Assembly: GCA_030041545.1 (NCBI GenBank)
Contig: JASHNQ010000028.1
Span: 1-64,000, forward strand
Origin: a candidate division FCPU426 bacterium
GTDB lineage: Bacteria; Oederibacteriota; Muellerivitia; Muellerivitales; Muellerivitaceae
Direction of reading: 5' to 3'
Length of the DNA stretch: 64,000 bases
Positions within the stretch are counted from its first letter, which is position 1; every line of letters starts with the position of its first letter. Of the stretch, positions 33,633-42,290 are shown one piece after another. The position numbers and the translations under genes were made by a program. The notes under the pieces are model-generated. The model saw only the letters and a program-made list of their open reading frames with translations, did not search any database and was not told where the DNA came from.

Positions 33633-34634
33633 TCATATTCTACCGCGATAATACTCAATCGTGTATTTTAAACCTTCCCTGAGCGGAATTTTCGGCTCCC
33701 ACTTCAACGCCTTTTTGGCCCTGGAAATATCCGGCTTGCGCTTGATCGGGTCGTCCTGGGGCAGGGGTTTTTTGACAATTTTAGCGCCGGGCCTGCCGCA
33801 AAGGTCCCTCACCACCTTGGCGAATTGGAGGATGGTGGTCTCCTGGGGATTGCCCAGGTTGAAGACCTGTCCTTCCGTTTGGGGCGTGGACATGGCCAAC
33901 CAAAGCCCCCGCACCAGGTCCGCCACGTAGCAGAAACTGCGGGTTTGGGAACCGTCACCATAAACCGTCAAGGCATCCCCCTTCAAGGCCTGCGTGATGA
34001 GGTTGGAAACCACCCTCCCGTCGTTTTCGTTCAGCCGGGGACCGTAAGTGTTGAAGATGCGGACCAGCCGGGCGTTCACCCGATATTTGTTGAAATACTC
34101 ATACACCAGCGCCTCACCCAGCCGCTTGCTTTCGTCGTAACAGGACCGGGGGCCGAAGGAGTTCACGTTGCCCCAATAGGTCTCCACTTGGGGATGGACC
34201 TGGGGGTTGCCGTAAACCTCCGACGTGGAGGCGAAAAGGAACTTGGCGCCCTTTTTTCGGCAATATTCCAAAAGCCGGTAGGTCCCGATGGAATTGGTGA
34301 GGATGGTCTCGATGGAGTTCTTCATATAACCGATAGGCGAGGCGGGGGACGCGAGGTGAAAGACGTAGTCGGCCTTGGGCAGGAAGCGGGGGAAGCCCCG
34401 GGTGATGTCCCTCAGGAAACGCGGAAGGGCCAGGAAACGGGGCAGTCCCTTGATCACGTCCTGGCGGATGAACCGGAAATGGGGATGGCGCCTCAAATGG
34501 GCGATGTTTTCCAGCTTTCCCGTGATAAGGTTGTCCAGGCAGACCACCCAGTGGCCTTGGGAAATCAAGAAGTCGCAGAGGTGGGACCCGACAAACCCGG
34601 CGCCGCCGGTGACCAACGAATGCAGGCGTTTCAT
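33633..34634 (-). CDS. UDP-glucuronate decarboxylase / UDP-sugar epimerase family (extended SDR)
   Basis: 333 aa from the ATG at 34634 with GAGAGG upstream. TGGAGFVGSH (9-18) binds NAD; Thr137/Ser138, Tyr166 and Lys170 (SCYDESKRLGE) are the catalytic set, and YGPRLNENDGRVVSNLI follows. The SCYDESKR motif is characteristic of UDP-xylose synthase (UXS), which makes UDP-xylose from UDP-glucuronate. Residues 63-85 are an extra segment with three PRFL words (GLPRFLALPRFLRDITRGFP) that UXS proteins lack. Supplies nucleotide sugar for surface polysaccharide. Confidence 0.88.
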   Translation of the reverse strand: MKRLHSLVTGGAGFVGSHLCDFLISQGHWVVCLDNLITGKLENIAHLRRHPHFRFIRQDVIKGLPRFLALPRFLRDITRGFPRFLPKADYVFHLASPASPIGYMKNSIETILTNSIGTYRLLEYCRKKGAKFLFASTSEVYGNPQVHPQVETYWGNVNSFGPRSCYDESKRLGEALVYEYFNKYRVNARLVRIFNTYGPRLNENDGRVVSNLITQALKGDALTVYGDGSQTRSFCYVADLVRGLWLAMSTPQTEGQVFNLGNPQETTILQFAKVVRDLCGRPGAKIVKKPLPQDDPIKRKPDISRAKKALKWEPKIPLREGLKYTIEYYRGRI

Positions 34635-34880
34635 GAAACCTCTCAAGCTTTAATTTTTAAGGATGCCCTCGTTCCCACTCTTTAAATATCGGGCTGCGCC
34701 CGATGAAGGAAATGAGGGCGACCCCGTTTTCCGTGTGGGGCTGAAGCCCATTTCAAATGGACAAACTGTGGGAATTATGGTGAATTTTGGATGAGTTAGC
34801 CACCGAAAATTTAAGGCGGCCCTTTTTCCCAGTTGGGAAAAAGGACTTCTTCGCCTGTTGAAATCTGGGGCTCAGGTGCT
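34635..34880. other. Intergenic region with hairpins
   Basis: GCCCTCGTT...AATGAGGGC encloses a perfect ATCGGGC-TGC-GCCCGAT hairpin at 34688-34704. At 34821-34844 is the hairpin CCTTTTTCCC-AGTT-GGGAAAAAGG with ACTTCTTCGCC beside it, one unit of the family found in tandem at 36099-36290. Confidence 0.7.
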
Positions 34881-36062
34881 TTAACGGATGGGAAACCCGG
34901 CGCCCCCATAGGGTTCGACGTCCACGGGGGTGGGTGTGGCGGTCGGCGGGGGGGTGGGCGTGGGGGTGTACTGGCTCTCCGACGGCTTGACCACCGGCTT
35001 CAAACGGAGGATGACGTTGTTTTGGATGTCGGTGACGTAAAGGCTGTTTTGCGCGTCGGAGGCGATGCCCCGGAAGCGGGGCACATAGTTGGAATTAAGG
35101 ATTTCGTCCTTAGCCCGCCATTCGCCCAGGAAGTCGAAATCCCCGTTCCGGCTATTGTAGAAAACCACCCGGCCGCTGGTGCCGTCCGCGATGGCCGCTA
35201 TACCGGAAGGCGTGATGGCCACGCCCGAGGGTTCCTTGAAGACATAGGCGCCGTCGTCGCCGTACCAGCCCTGGATGGTCATGGGTATCCCCCCGTCGTT
35301 GTACACTTCCATGCGGAAGTTGCCGGTGTCGGCCACGATGGCCTGGTCGATGTTATTGAGCGCGAACCCCAAAGGCAAGTTAAACACCGCGGTCATGGTG
35401 TTGTCCGTGGCGTCGGTGCCAAAGGAGCCCCAGGTGGAATTAAAGAGTCCTAGCTTGCTGAAGATCTGCACGCGCGAGTTGCCGGTGTCCAGCACCCAGA
35501 TGTCGCCGTAATGGTCTTCGCCAAGGGTGCGGGGCAGGTTGAACTGGCCGGCGCTCACCCCCTGGCTTCCCCAACTGCTGACCACCAGCCCCTTTTCATC
35601 CATGACGACAATGCGGCTGTTCAAGCTGTCGGAGACGTAAACCTTCCGGTCGGGATAGACAAAGACGCCCGCCGGGTGGTTGAACTGGGGCGGGTTGCGC
35701 CAGTCCGCGCGGCTTCCGAAGGCGCCGTAAGAGGTTACGGGTTCGCCGTAGGAGTTCCAGACCAGGATGCGGTTGTTGCCCGTGTCGGCGATAAAGATGT
35801 CGCCGTCGGGCCCGATCGCAATGCCCTCGGGGTCGTTCAATTGGTTCAACCCCGAACCCTTCGACCCCCACATGGCGTCGAAAGTATAAATTTTGGGTCC
35901 GGAGGAAGGGATGGGGGTGGAGGTGGGAGTGTTGGTGGGGGTGTCGGTAGGGGTCTGGGTTGGCGTCGGCTTGCGGTGCTGCCTGGCCCCAAGCGCGGTG
36001 GGAAGGGCCAATGCCGCCATGAGAAGGAAAAGAAACGGTGGGTTACGGCCAAAGGAAGTCAT
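34881..36062 (-). CDS. Secreted NHL-repeat beta-propeller protein
   Basis: 393 aa from the ATG at 36062; the start has no strong ribosome site. Signal peptide (PFLFLLMAALALPTALGA), then a [18 protein letters not shown] linker like the stalks of the large surface proteins. Five or six NHL repeats follow (NDPEGIAIGPDGDIFIADTG, NHPAGVFVYPDRKVYVSDSL, DIWVLDTGNSRVQIFS and others), forming a beta-propeller. The C-terminus is another Thr/Pro tail (TPTPTPPPTATPTP). NHL propellers bind proteins or ligands and can be enzymes; outside the cell a binding role is most likely. Confidence 0.85.
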   Translation of the reverse strand: MTSFGRNPPFLFLLMAALALPTALGARQHRKPTPTQTPTDTPTNTPTSTPIPSSGPKIYTFDAMWGSKGSGLNQLNDPEGIAIGPDGDIFIADTGNNRILVWNSYGEPVTSYGAFGSRADWRNPPQFNHPAGVFVYPDRKVYVSDSLNSRIVVMDEKGLVVSSWGSQGVSAGQFNLPRTLGEDHYGDIWVLDTGNSRVQIFSKLGLFNSTWGSFGTDATDNTMTAVFNLPLGFALNNIDQAIVADTGNFRMEVYNDGGIPMTIQGWYGDDGAYVFKEPSGVAITPSGIAAIADGTSGRVVFYNSRNGDFDFLGEWRAKDEILNSNYVPRFRGIASDAQNSLYVTDIQNNVILRLKPVVKPSESQYTPTPTPPPTATPTPVDVEPYGGAGFPIR

Positions 36063-36098
36063 AGGAATCAATGCTACTATAAACTCAAAACCGCTTTT

Positions 36099-36290
36099 CA
36101 GGCGCACCCGTTTTCTTTATACATTCTTGAAAATGGGAGACTTCTTCGGCTGTTGAGAATGCGCCTCAGGCGCACCCATTTTCTTTATTGAAAATGGGTA
36201 CTTCTTCGTCGTTTGAGATTTTTCGACTCAGGCGCCCTTTTTCCCCTTTGGGAAAAAGGACTTCTTCACCTTTTGAAAATTGCGGCTCAG
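36099..36290 (-). repeat. Tandem hairpin units downstream of the DksA-like gene
   Basis: Three units read on the minus strand: GCGCCTGAG, a short spacer, GAAGAAGT, then a hairpin. The hairpins are CCTTTTTCCC/GGGAAAAAGG (36236-36259), CCCATTTTC/GAAAATGGG (36175-36198) and CCCGTTTTC/GAAAATGGG (36107-36137). The stems differ while both arms change together. The first GCGCCTGA is the actual end (GGC GCC TGA) of the dksA-like gene. A fourth unit is at 34821-34875 after the NHL gene. Confidence 0.8.
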
Positions 36291-36757
36291 GCGCCTTCCA
36301 GGCGGCTTTGACAGTTGATGCACCGGGTGGCCCAGGGGATGGCCTTGAGGCGGGTCATGGGGATGGCCTTTTCGCAGACCTCGCATTGGCCGTAGATGCC
36401 GGATTCGATGCGGGAAATGGCCTTCTCGATGCGGTCCAGTTCGATGCGGTCGTTCTCCATGAGCGTGACCGATAAGTGCTGGCTCAATTCGCCCGAACCG
36501 TGGTCGGCCATGTCACCAGGGATGTTCTGGTTGTCGGCGATTTCCTCCCTCAAGTCCTGCTCCAAGTGGTTCACCTGGCCGGTGATCTCGTTGCGGCGGT
36601 GCTGCAGTCTTTCCAGCAGGGGCTGGAAAGTGGGGTCCACGCGAAGCTTTTTCTTGGCGGGCTTGGCGATCAGGATGGGTTTAGCCGACTTTAAGGCGGC
36701 GGCCTTCTTGGGGTGGGAAGCGGATTTTTTCGCGGTTTTTTTCTTTTTGGGAGCCAT
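36287..36757 (-). CDS. DksA/TraR-type zinc-finger protein
   Basis: 156 aa with GGAGGAAACC before the ATG at 36757. The N-terminal 40 residues are Lys/Ala-rich (KKKKTAKKSASHPKKAAALK). A coiled-coil part follows (RLQHRRNEITGQVNHLEQDL and DRIELDRIEKAISRIESGIY). The zinc finger is Cys125-x2-Cys128-x17-Cys146-x2-Cys149, the DksA/TraR pattern. The group binds the RNA polymerase secondary channel and adjusts transcription, often with ppGpp; whether this member does so is unclear because the acidic coiled-coil tip (DxxDxA) is not obvious. Confidence 0.88.
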   Translation of the reverse strand: MAPKKKKTAKKSASHPKKAAALKSAKPILIAKPAKKKLRVDPTFQPLLERLQHRRNEITGQVNHLEQDLREEIADNQNIPGDMADHGSGELSQHLSVTLMENDRIELDRIEKAISRIESGIYGQCEVCEKAIPMTRLKAIPWATRCINCQSRLEGA

Positions 36758-37032
36758 GGTTTCCTCCGGGAGTATGGGGTCGTTCGGAACGGGTGCCCGT
36801 CCAGGGCGTTGAAAAGGATAGAAGATTATCGGAGGGGTTTAAAACTGTCAAGGATTAAAGGGCGCAGAACCCCAGGCCACAAGGACCGGCTTTTATTGAT
36901 GTCTGCCAAAATAATCGAATAGAGGAAAGCCAACTTTTACCATTTTAAAGGCAAATGCCCCCTGTCTCGGCCCATGAAATGGCCCTATACTTACCCTGCT
37001 TTTGCCGTTCCTTTATCGAAAGGGGTTCGTCT
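36758..37032. other. Intergenic region between divergent genes
   Basis: No gene or repeat identified. Promoters for the DksA-like gene and LemA should lie here; I cannot pick one with confidence. AAAGGGG precedes the LemA start. Confidence 0.4.
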
Positions 37033-37599
37033 ATGGCCGCCATTGGAATCGTTGTGCTGCTGTTCATCCTTGGAATCGCCCTCCTGATCCTCCTCTACCT
37101 GGTTTCCGTCTACAACCAGCTGGTCCGCTACCGCGTGGAAGTGGACAATTCCTTCAGCCAGATCGACGTCCAGCTCAAACGCCGCCACGACCTGATCCCC
37201 AACCTGGTGGAGACGGTCAAGGGCGTCATGGATTTCGAGAAAAGCACCCTTACCCAGGTCATGCAGGCCCGCGTCGCGGCCATGGGCGCCGCCAACCCCA
37301 ACGACCGCCTCAAGGCCGAGAACGACATCACCAGCGGCCTGGGGCGCCTTTTAGCCGTGTGGGAAAACTATCCCTCCCTCAAGTCCAACCAGAACGCCTC
37401 CCAACTCCAGGAGGAACTGAGTTCCACGGAAAACAAGATCGCCTACGTGCGGGGGCACTACAACGACATCGTGGCCAATTACAACGCCATCACCCAACAG
37501 TTCCCCTCCAACCTGGTGGCCGGGCCCTTCGGGTTCACCCAGCGCGAATTCCTGAAGGCCGCCGACGCCGATAAGGAAGTCCCACAAGTCAAGTTTTAA
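37033..37599 (+). CDS. lemA: LemA family protein
   Basis: 188 aa from the ATG at 37033 with AAAGGGG upstream; the frame is open further back without a better start. One N-terminal helix (AIGIVVLLFILGIALLILLYL) then a helical domain with the LemA signature VDNSFSQIDVQLKRRHDLIP and NLVETVKG, then YNAITQQFPSNLVAGPFGF and a C-terminal REFLKAADADKE. LemA proteins are membrane-anchored, with the helical part outside; function is poorly known. The M48 protease after the inverted repeat at 37606 forms the common LemA-HtpX-like pairing. Confidence 0.93.
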   Translation: MAAIGIVVLLFILGIALLILLYLVSVYNQLVRYRVEVDNSFSQIDVQLKRRHDLIPNLVETVKGVMDFEKSTLTQVMQARVAAMGAANPNDRLKAENDITSGLGRLLAVWENYPSLKSNQNASQLQEELSSTENKIAYVRGHYNDIVANYNAITQQFPSNLVAGPFGFTQREFLKAADADKEVPQVKF

Positions 37600-37605
37600 A
37601 CATTT

Positions 37606-37714
37606 TTACCGCGAAGGCACGAAGACCGCGAAGAAAAGCTTTAGAATTTGAGGGAGAATCTTTTGAATTAAAATCGATCTCTTCTTCTCGCGTTTTTCGC
37701 GCCTTCGCGGTTGA
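37606..37714. repeat. GCGAAG-word inverted repeat
   Basis: Left arm ACCGCGAAGGCACGAAGACC (from 37608), right arm reverse complement AACCGCGAAGGCGCGAAAAA (ending 37712); pairing continues to AAGAA. Same layout as 10338-10433 but with GCGAAG words. It separates lemA from the M48 gene. Confidence 0.85.
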
Positions 37715-37728
37715 TCTTGAGGTTTTTT

Positions 37729-39426
37729 ATGTTTTACGCGCTGCCGGCGGAGACGGTTTTCGAAGAAAGACAACGCACGCGCCGGGCCACCTTCTACTTG
37801 TTCGCCCTGCTGGCGGGAATCTACGTTGTTTTCGCCAACCTACTCACCCTGTCCGCCTATTTCTTCCTTTTTACAACCCATCCTGCCCGCCTCGACCCAA
37901 CACCCGCGCAGGCTTACGACATGTTCTTGGTCGCGGCCAATACGACCTTTGGGGCGGCCCTCCTGGCGGCGTTTCATTTCCTTTTCGTGCGGGCCAAGTC
38001 CCTGGAGGACATGCTCTCTTCCCTCGGGGCCAAACCCGCGGATGAGAAGGACGACTACCATCGCGTCCTCATCAACCTGGTAGGGGAGGCCGAGGCGGCC
38101 ACGGGCCTCAGGGGCATCCGCGCGGTGGTGATCGCCAATCCGGGGTGCAACGCCTTTTCCCTCCTGGACGGCCGGGGCCGGGCGGCCATCGGCGCCACGG
38201 AGGGGCTTCTAGCCAAGCTCACCCGCGCCGAACTTTCCGCGGTCGTGGCCCATGAGGCCGCCCACCTGGTGCACGAGGATTCCCGGCTTGTGGCCACCGC
38301 CTGCTTCCTTTTTTCCTTCTTCGGACAGTTGAATTCGGCCCTGGGCGCGGCCCTGGAGGGTATTTCCTATGGTTCCTACGGACAGCGCTCCACCCGGCGC
38401 GACGGGGGGCTGCTGGCGGGAATCCCTTTGTTATGGGTGATTTCGGGAGCGGGATACCTGATGACCCGGCTGATATCCATGGCCATCTCGCGCGAAAGGG
38501 AATACCTGGCCGACGCGGATGGGGTTTCCATATGCAAGGACCCCTTTGCCATGGCTGAGGGCCTGGACAAGATTTCCCGGCGCTACCGGGGGAACATCCC
38601 GGACACCTATGCGGCGCTTTTCATCCTCAACCCCACCGATTCGGCCCTGGACGAGCAGGAAGGCTTCTTTCCAACCCTTTTCAGCAACCACCCCCCGGTT
38701 TCCAAGAGAGTTTCCAAGCTTTTGGACTGGGCCAAGTCGGACCTCATCGCCCTGCGGGAGGCGGAAGATGGGGAGGAGAAAGCCGCTCAAAAGGCCGCAA
38801 TATCCGTCATCCCCAATGGCGAGGCTGCCGCTTCCTTCATGCTCTACCAGGACAGCCAATGGGCGGGGCCCTATACCCCCTCCCAACTGCTGGCCTTGGG
38901 GTTCATGACGCCGGCCACCTGGGTCTGCCCCGCCGGAAGCCAGGCGGTTTCCCGCGCCTGCGACCTTCCCGAGCTTCTCCCCCTGTTCCAGAAGCAGGTC
39001 CGGGGTTCGGTTTCCCCCCAAGCCTGCCCCAGGTGCAAGGTGCCGCTGGTGGAGGCGCGATATGAGGGAGCGCAGGTGGAGCAATGCAGCTTTTGCAAAG
39101 GTTACCTGCTGAAGGCCGGGGTTTTGGAGCGCATGATCGCCCGGGAAGAGATGGTTTTTTCCCCCGAGGAGGTCCAAAAAGCCAGGATCTGGCGGGACTC
39201 CCAGCGCGGCCCCTTGAAGGACCTTAACTCTTTCCCGTTGATTCAATGTCCCTTCTGCGGCAGTCTCATGGGCAAGGGCATCCATTCCATACTGACCCAG
39301 GTGGTCATTGACCATTGCTCGAATATCGACTGTGGGGCCGTCTGGTGCGACGGCGGGGAACTGGAAACCATCCAAATGCTCATCCAGGACGCCCAAGCCC
39401 GCCCCATAACGTTTAGCTCCGCTTAG
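37729..39426 (+). CDS. M48 family metalloprotease with GYF-like and zinc-ribbon C-terminal domains
   Basis: 565 aa from the ATG at 37729. Two membrane helices (FYLFALLAGIYVVFANLL; TTFGAALLAAFHFLFV) precede the HEAAH zinc site (His175, Glu176, His179) and SREREYLADADGV, with the third ligand Glu; a helix pair lies around 225-255. The C-terminal third is unusual: a GYF_2-like segment (MLYQDSQWAGPYTPSQLLAL, about 365-415) then two zinc ribbons, CPRCKVPLVEARYEG...CSFCKG and CPFCGSLMG...CSNIDCGAVWCDGGE, of the zf-TFIIB type. HtpX-like proteases degrade membrane proteins; the extra domains may recognise substrates. Confidence 0.9.
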   Translation: MFYALPAETVFEERQRTRRATFYLFALLAGIYVVFANLLTLSAYFFLFTTHPARLDPTPAQAYDMFLVAANTTFGAALLAAFHFLFVRAKSLEDMLSSLGAKPADEKDDYHRVLINLVGEAEAATGLRGIRAVVIANPGCNAFSLLDGRGRAAIGATEGLLAKLTRAELSAVVAHEAAHLVHEDSRLVATACFLFSFFGQLNSALGAALEGISYGSYGQRSTRRDGGLLAGIPLLWVISGAGYLMTRLISMAISREREYLADADGVSICKDPFAMAEGLDKISRRYRGNIPDTYAALFILNPTDSALDEQEGFFPTLFSNHPPVSKRVSKLLDWAKSDLIALREAEDGEEKAAQKAAISVIPNGEAAASFMLYQDSQWAGPYTPSQLLALGFMTPATWVCPAGSQAVSRACDLPELLPLFQKQVRGSVSPQACPRCKVPLVEARYEGAQVEQCSFCKGYLLKAGVLERMIAREEMVFSPEEVQKARIWRDSQRGPLKDLNSFPLIQCPFCGSLMGKGIHSILTQVVIDHCSNIDCGAVWCDGGELETIQMLIQDAQARPITFSSA

Positions 39427-39456
39427 CCCCGGGAAATGGCTATTTTATAACGGCTT

Positions 39457-39486
39457 TTGCGTTTTCCGGAAAACAAAAGGTATAAT
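39457..39486 (+). promoter_or_regulatory. Predicted promoter for the second surface protein
   Basis: TTGCGT (39457-39462), an 18-base spacer and TATAAT (39481-39486). It leaves a leader of about 80 nt before the gene at 39574. Confidence 0.5.
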
Positions 39487-39573
39487 TGCCTTGCTTTATT
39501 TTAGCGTTTTGACGGAGAAAGGCGATTGAAGTGTCGGGTTCCCGTCCGTGAAGGGATAGGGCTTTGACAATCG

Positions 39574-42240
39574 ATGTTTTTTATGAAGCCATCCTCTTGG
39601 AAACCCATTTTTATTGTCTTTTGCGCCTTTACCTGCCTGGGAGGGGCAAGGAACGCTCAAGCCCAAATCGCCCTGACCAAAACCGTCAACGTCACCAGCG
39701 CCACGCCGGGCAGCCCCATCACTTACATCCTTAACTATTCCAACGCCAGCGCGCCCACCACCTGCTCGGACAGCTTCGAGGGGGATACGGTGGGGGCGGC
39801 GCCCCCCGGGTGGACCGAGTCCGCCGCGGACTGGACCGTAATCAGCGACACCAGCGATACCCCCGAAACCCAAGCCGTCAAGGGGGTGGCCCCCAACGGG
39901 GATTACCCCAACCTCCTGGACGCCTGCGCGGGCCAGGTGGGAGACGGATATATGCAGGCAGACATGAAGCTGGCGGCCACGGGGAACACGGGAGTCCTCC
40001 TCTGGCGGTTCACCGGGACCGACTCCCCCTCGGTCGTGAACGGCTCCAACTACCAGGCGGATATCACCACCGGCACCACCGGCAACGTCTCCGTGAATTA
40101 TTACGACCTGGGGGACAATACTTTCACGCCCGTGGCCACGGGAAATTTCACCATCAGTGCCGGCACCTGGTATACGGTCCTGTTCCAGGTCACCGGCACG
40201 GGCGCGGCGGTCACCCTCTCCCTTTCCATCAACGGGACCCAGGTGATCGCGCCCACTACGACCACTTTCTCCATCGGCTCGGGCCAAGCGGGGCTCCAGG
40301 CCAACAGCGGCTCCACGGTGGAATTCGACAAGGTTTCCATCGCCAAGTTCACCCAAACCTACGATGTGACGGTCAGCGACACCCTGCCCGCGGGATTCAC
40401 CTATGCCTCCTCCAGCGGCTCCCCCTCGGTGAACGGCCAGGAAGTGGTCTGGAACCTGGGCACCCTGGCCAACGGAGCTTCCGGCTCCCTGACCGTCTCG
40501 GGCACGGCCAATAACTGCGGCATAACCCTCGTCAACGCCGGGGAAGCGGACAGCGGCCTTCCCCAGTCCAGCGTGGTTTCCGCGCCGGTCTCAACGTCCC
40601 TGGCCGCCTGCACGGCCACGCCCACGGATACCGGTACCCACACGTCGACCGCCACCCTCACGGTGACCTCCACAGCCACTTCCACGCCCACGGCAACGGC
40701 TACGGCGACTCCCACTGGCACTGCTTCCCCAACGCCGACGAGCACGGCCACCCTGACGTCGACCAATTCGGCCACTTCCACGGCCACCCCTACAGTCACC
40801 TTGACTCCGACCGATACCGCCACGCCGACCAACACGGCCACCCTCACGGCAACGGATTCGACTACGGTTACGCCTACGCTCACCGTCACGGCGTCCCTCA
40901 CCGCTTCGGCTACGCCTACGCCGACGGCTACTTCGACAGCCACTTCGACGGCCACGAACACGGCCACCCTCACGGCGACGGACTCGATGACGCCTACGGA
41001 TTCGACTACGGCTACGCCTACGCTCACCGTCCCGGTGTCACCGACCGCTTCGGCTACGCCTACGCCGACAGCTACTTCGACGGCTACTTCCACGGCGACT
41101 AACACGGCCATCTTGACGCCGATCAATACCGCTACCCCGACTTCAACGGATACCGCCACCCCGACGAACACAGCTACTCTCACGGCAACGGATTCGATGA
41201 CGCCTACGGATTCGACTACGGCTACGCCTACGCTCACCGTCCCGGTGTCACCGACCGCTTCGGCTACGCCTACGGCTACTTCGACAGCCACTTCCATGGC
41301 CACATCCACGGCCACTGACACGGCGACGCTGACGCCGATCCATACCGCCACCCCGACGAACACGGCCACCCTCACGGCAACCCTATCCGCCACTTCGACG
41401 GCCACCCCTGCGGACACTTCCACGCCGACTCTTACGCCGACCCACACCTTGACGGCTACGCTTTCCTCTACTCCCACGCCAACGGGAACCCGCCTCCCCA
41501 CTGGCACCCCGACAGCCATGGCTTCCTTGACCCCCACGGGCAGCCCCACCGCCACGGGAACCCCGACCTTGGTGAACACGGCGAGCCCCACCTTAAGCCC
41601 GACCAGCACCCTCACGCCGTCCCTCAGCCCCTCTTGCGCGTCCGAGGCCGTGAGCATCTTCGATGAGCGGGGCGAATGGGTGGCCACCCTTTGCGGGGAC
41701 CTGCCGCCTATGGCGTCCCAGGACCTGAAATTCACGGCTTCCACCTTTGTTCCCAGTACTTCGGGGCCGGGAGGCGCCGTGACGCTTTACTTGAACGGCC
41801 AGGTCCTGGCGGTATGGAACGCGACGGGTAGCAACGGCCAAGTCGTGGCCAACGGCTTCTACCACCTCACCCTCACCCAGGCCTTCACCGACGGCGCCCA
41901 AGTGGTTTTAAACCAGGCGGTGTTCGTGGACCCCTACGCCCTCACCGCCCGGGTAGCCATGACGGTGGCGCCCAACCTGGTTTATTCGGGCGGCTCGGTC
42001 CAAATGGCCGCACAGGTGGAGGGGAGCCCGGTCCAGGGCGCCGGGGCTTTCAAGATTTACACGGTCAACGGGGAAAGGCTGAGGGCGTTGGACGCGGTGA
42101 ACGGGCAAGCCACTTGGGACTTGGCCAACCAGCAAGGGGAACAGGTCGCCTCCGGCCTTTACCTGGTCGTATTAGACGTGATGGACCCCGTGACGGGCCA
42201 GCCAGCCCATAAGATCGCCAAGGTGGTGGTTTTGAGGTAA
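39574..42240 (+). CDS. Thr/Pro-repeat surface protein with split DUF11 and FlgD/T9SS-like C-terminal domain
   Basis: 888 aa. The ATG at 39574 or the in-frame ATG at 39583 starts a signal peptide ([18 protein letters not shown]). Residues 32-55 open a DUF11 domain ([20 protein letters not shown]) that is interrupted by a jelly-roll-like module ([15 protein letters not shown] to FDKVSIAKF, about 65-265) and resumes with [16 protein letters not shown]. Residues about 349-686 are a Thr/Pro stalk ([15 protein letters not shown]) in which a block of about 95 bp (40975 and 41188) is duplicated. The C-terminal module, [16 protein letters not shown] to KVVVLR, matches the end of the protein at 1-2397. 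Likely secreted and attached to the surface. Confidence 0.88.
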   Translation: MFFMKPSSWKPIFIVFCAFTCLGGARNAQAQIALTKTVNVTSATPGSPITYILNYSNASAPTTCSDSFEGDTVGAAPPGWTESAADWTVISDTSDTPETQAVKGVAPNGDYPNLLDACAGQVGDGYMQADMKLAATGNTGVLLWRFTGTDSPSVVNGSNYQADITTGTTGNVSVNYYDLGDNTFTPVATGNFTISAGTWYTVLFQVTGTGAAVTLSLSINGTQVIAPTTTTFSIGSGQAGLQANSGSTVEFDKVSIAKFTQTYDVTVSDTLPAGFTYASSSGSPSVNGQEVVWNLGTLANGASGSLTVSGTANNCGITLVNAGEADSGLPQSSVVSAPVSTSLAACTATPTDTGTHTSTATLTVTSTATSTPTATATATPTGTASPTPTSTATLTSTNSATSTATPTVTLTPTDTATPTNTATLTATDSTTVTPTLTVTASLTASATPTPTATSTATSTATNTATLTATDSMTPTDSTTATPTLTVPVSPTASATPTPTATSTATSTATNTAILTPINTATPTSTDTATPTNTATLTATDSMTPTDSTTATPTLTVPVSPTASATPTATSTATSMATSTATDTATLTPIHTATPTNTATLTATLSATSTATPADTSTPTLTPTHTLTATLSSTPTPTGTRLPTGTPTAMASLTPTGSPTATGTPTLVNTASPTLSPTSTLTPSLSPSCASEAVSIFDERGEWVATLCGDLPPMASQDLKFTASTFVPSTSGPGGAVTLYLNGQVLAVWNATGSNGQVVANGFYHLTLTQAFTDGAQVVLNQAVFVDPYALTARVAMTVAPNLVYSGGSVQMAAQVEGSPVQGAGAFKIYTVNGERLRALDAVNGQATWDLANQQGEQVASGLYLVVLDVMDPVTGQPAHKIAKVVVLR
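40618..41633 (+). repeat. Degenerate Thr/Pro tandem-repeat DNA
   Basis: Coding tandem repeat of ACN-CCN-ACN-NNN type. Within it a block of about 95 bp containing GATTCGATGACGCCTACGGA occurs at 40975-41063 and again at 41188-41275. Such repeats can change length by recombination or slippage. It is the counterpart of the repeat at 2-1104. Confidence 0.8.
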
Positions 42241-42290
42241 GCGGGACCGACCTTTCCATGACGGGTTTGAAAGGCCATTAGGAACCCTTC

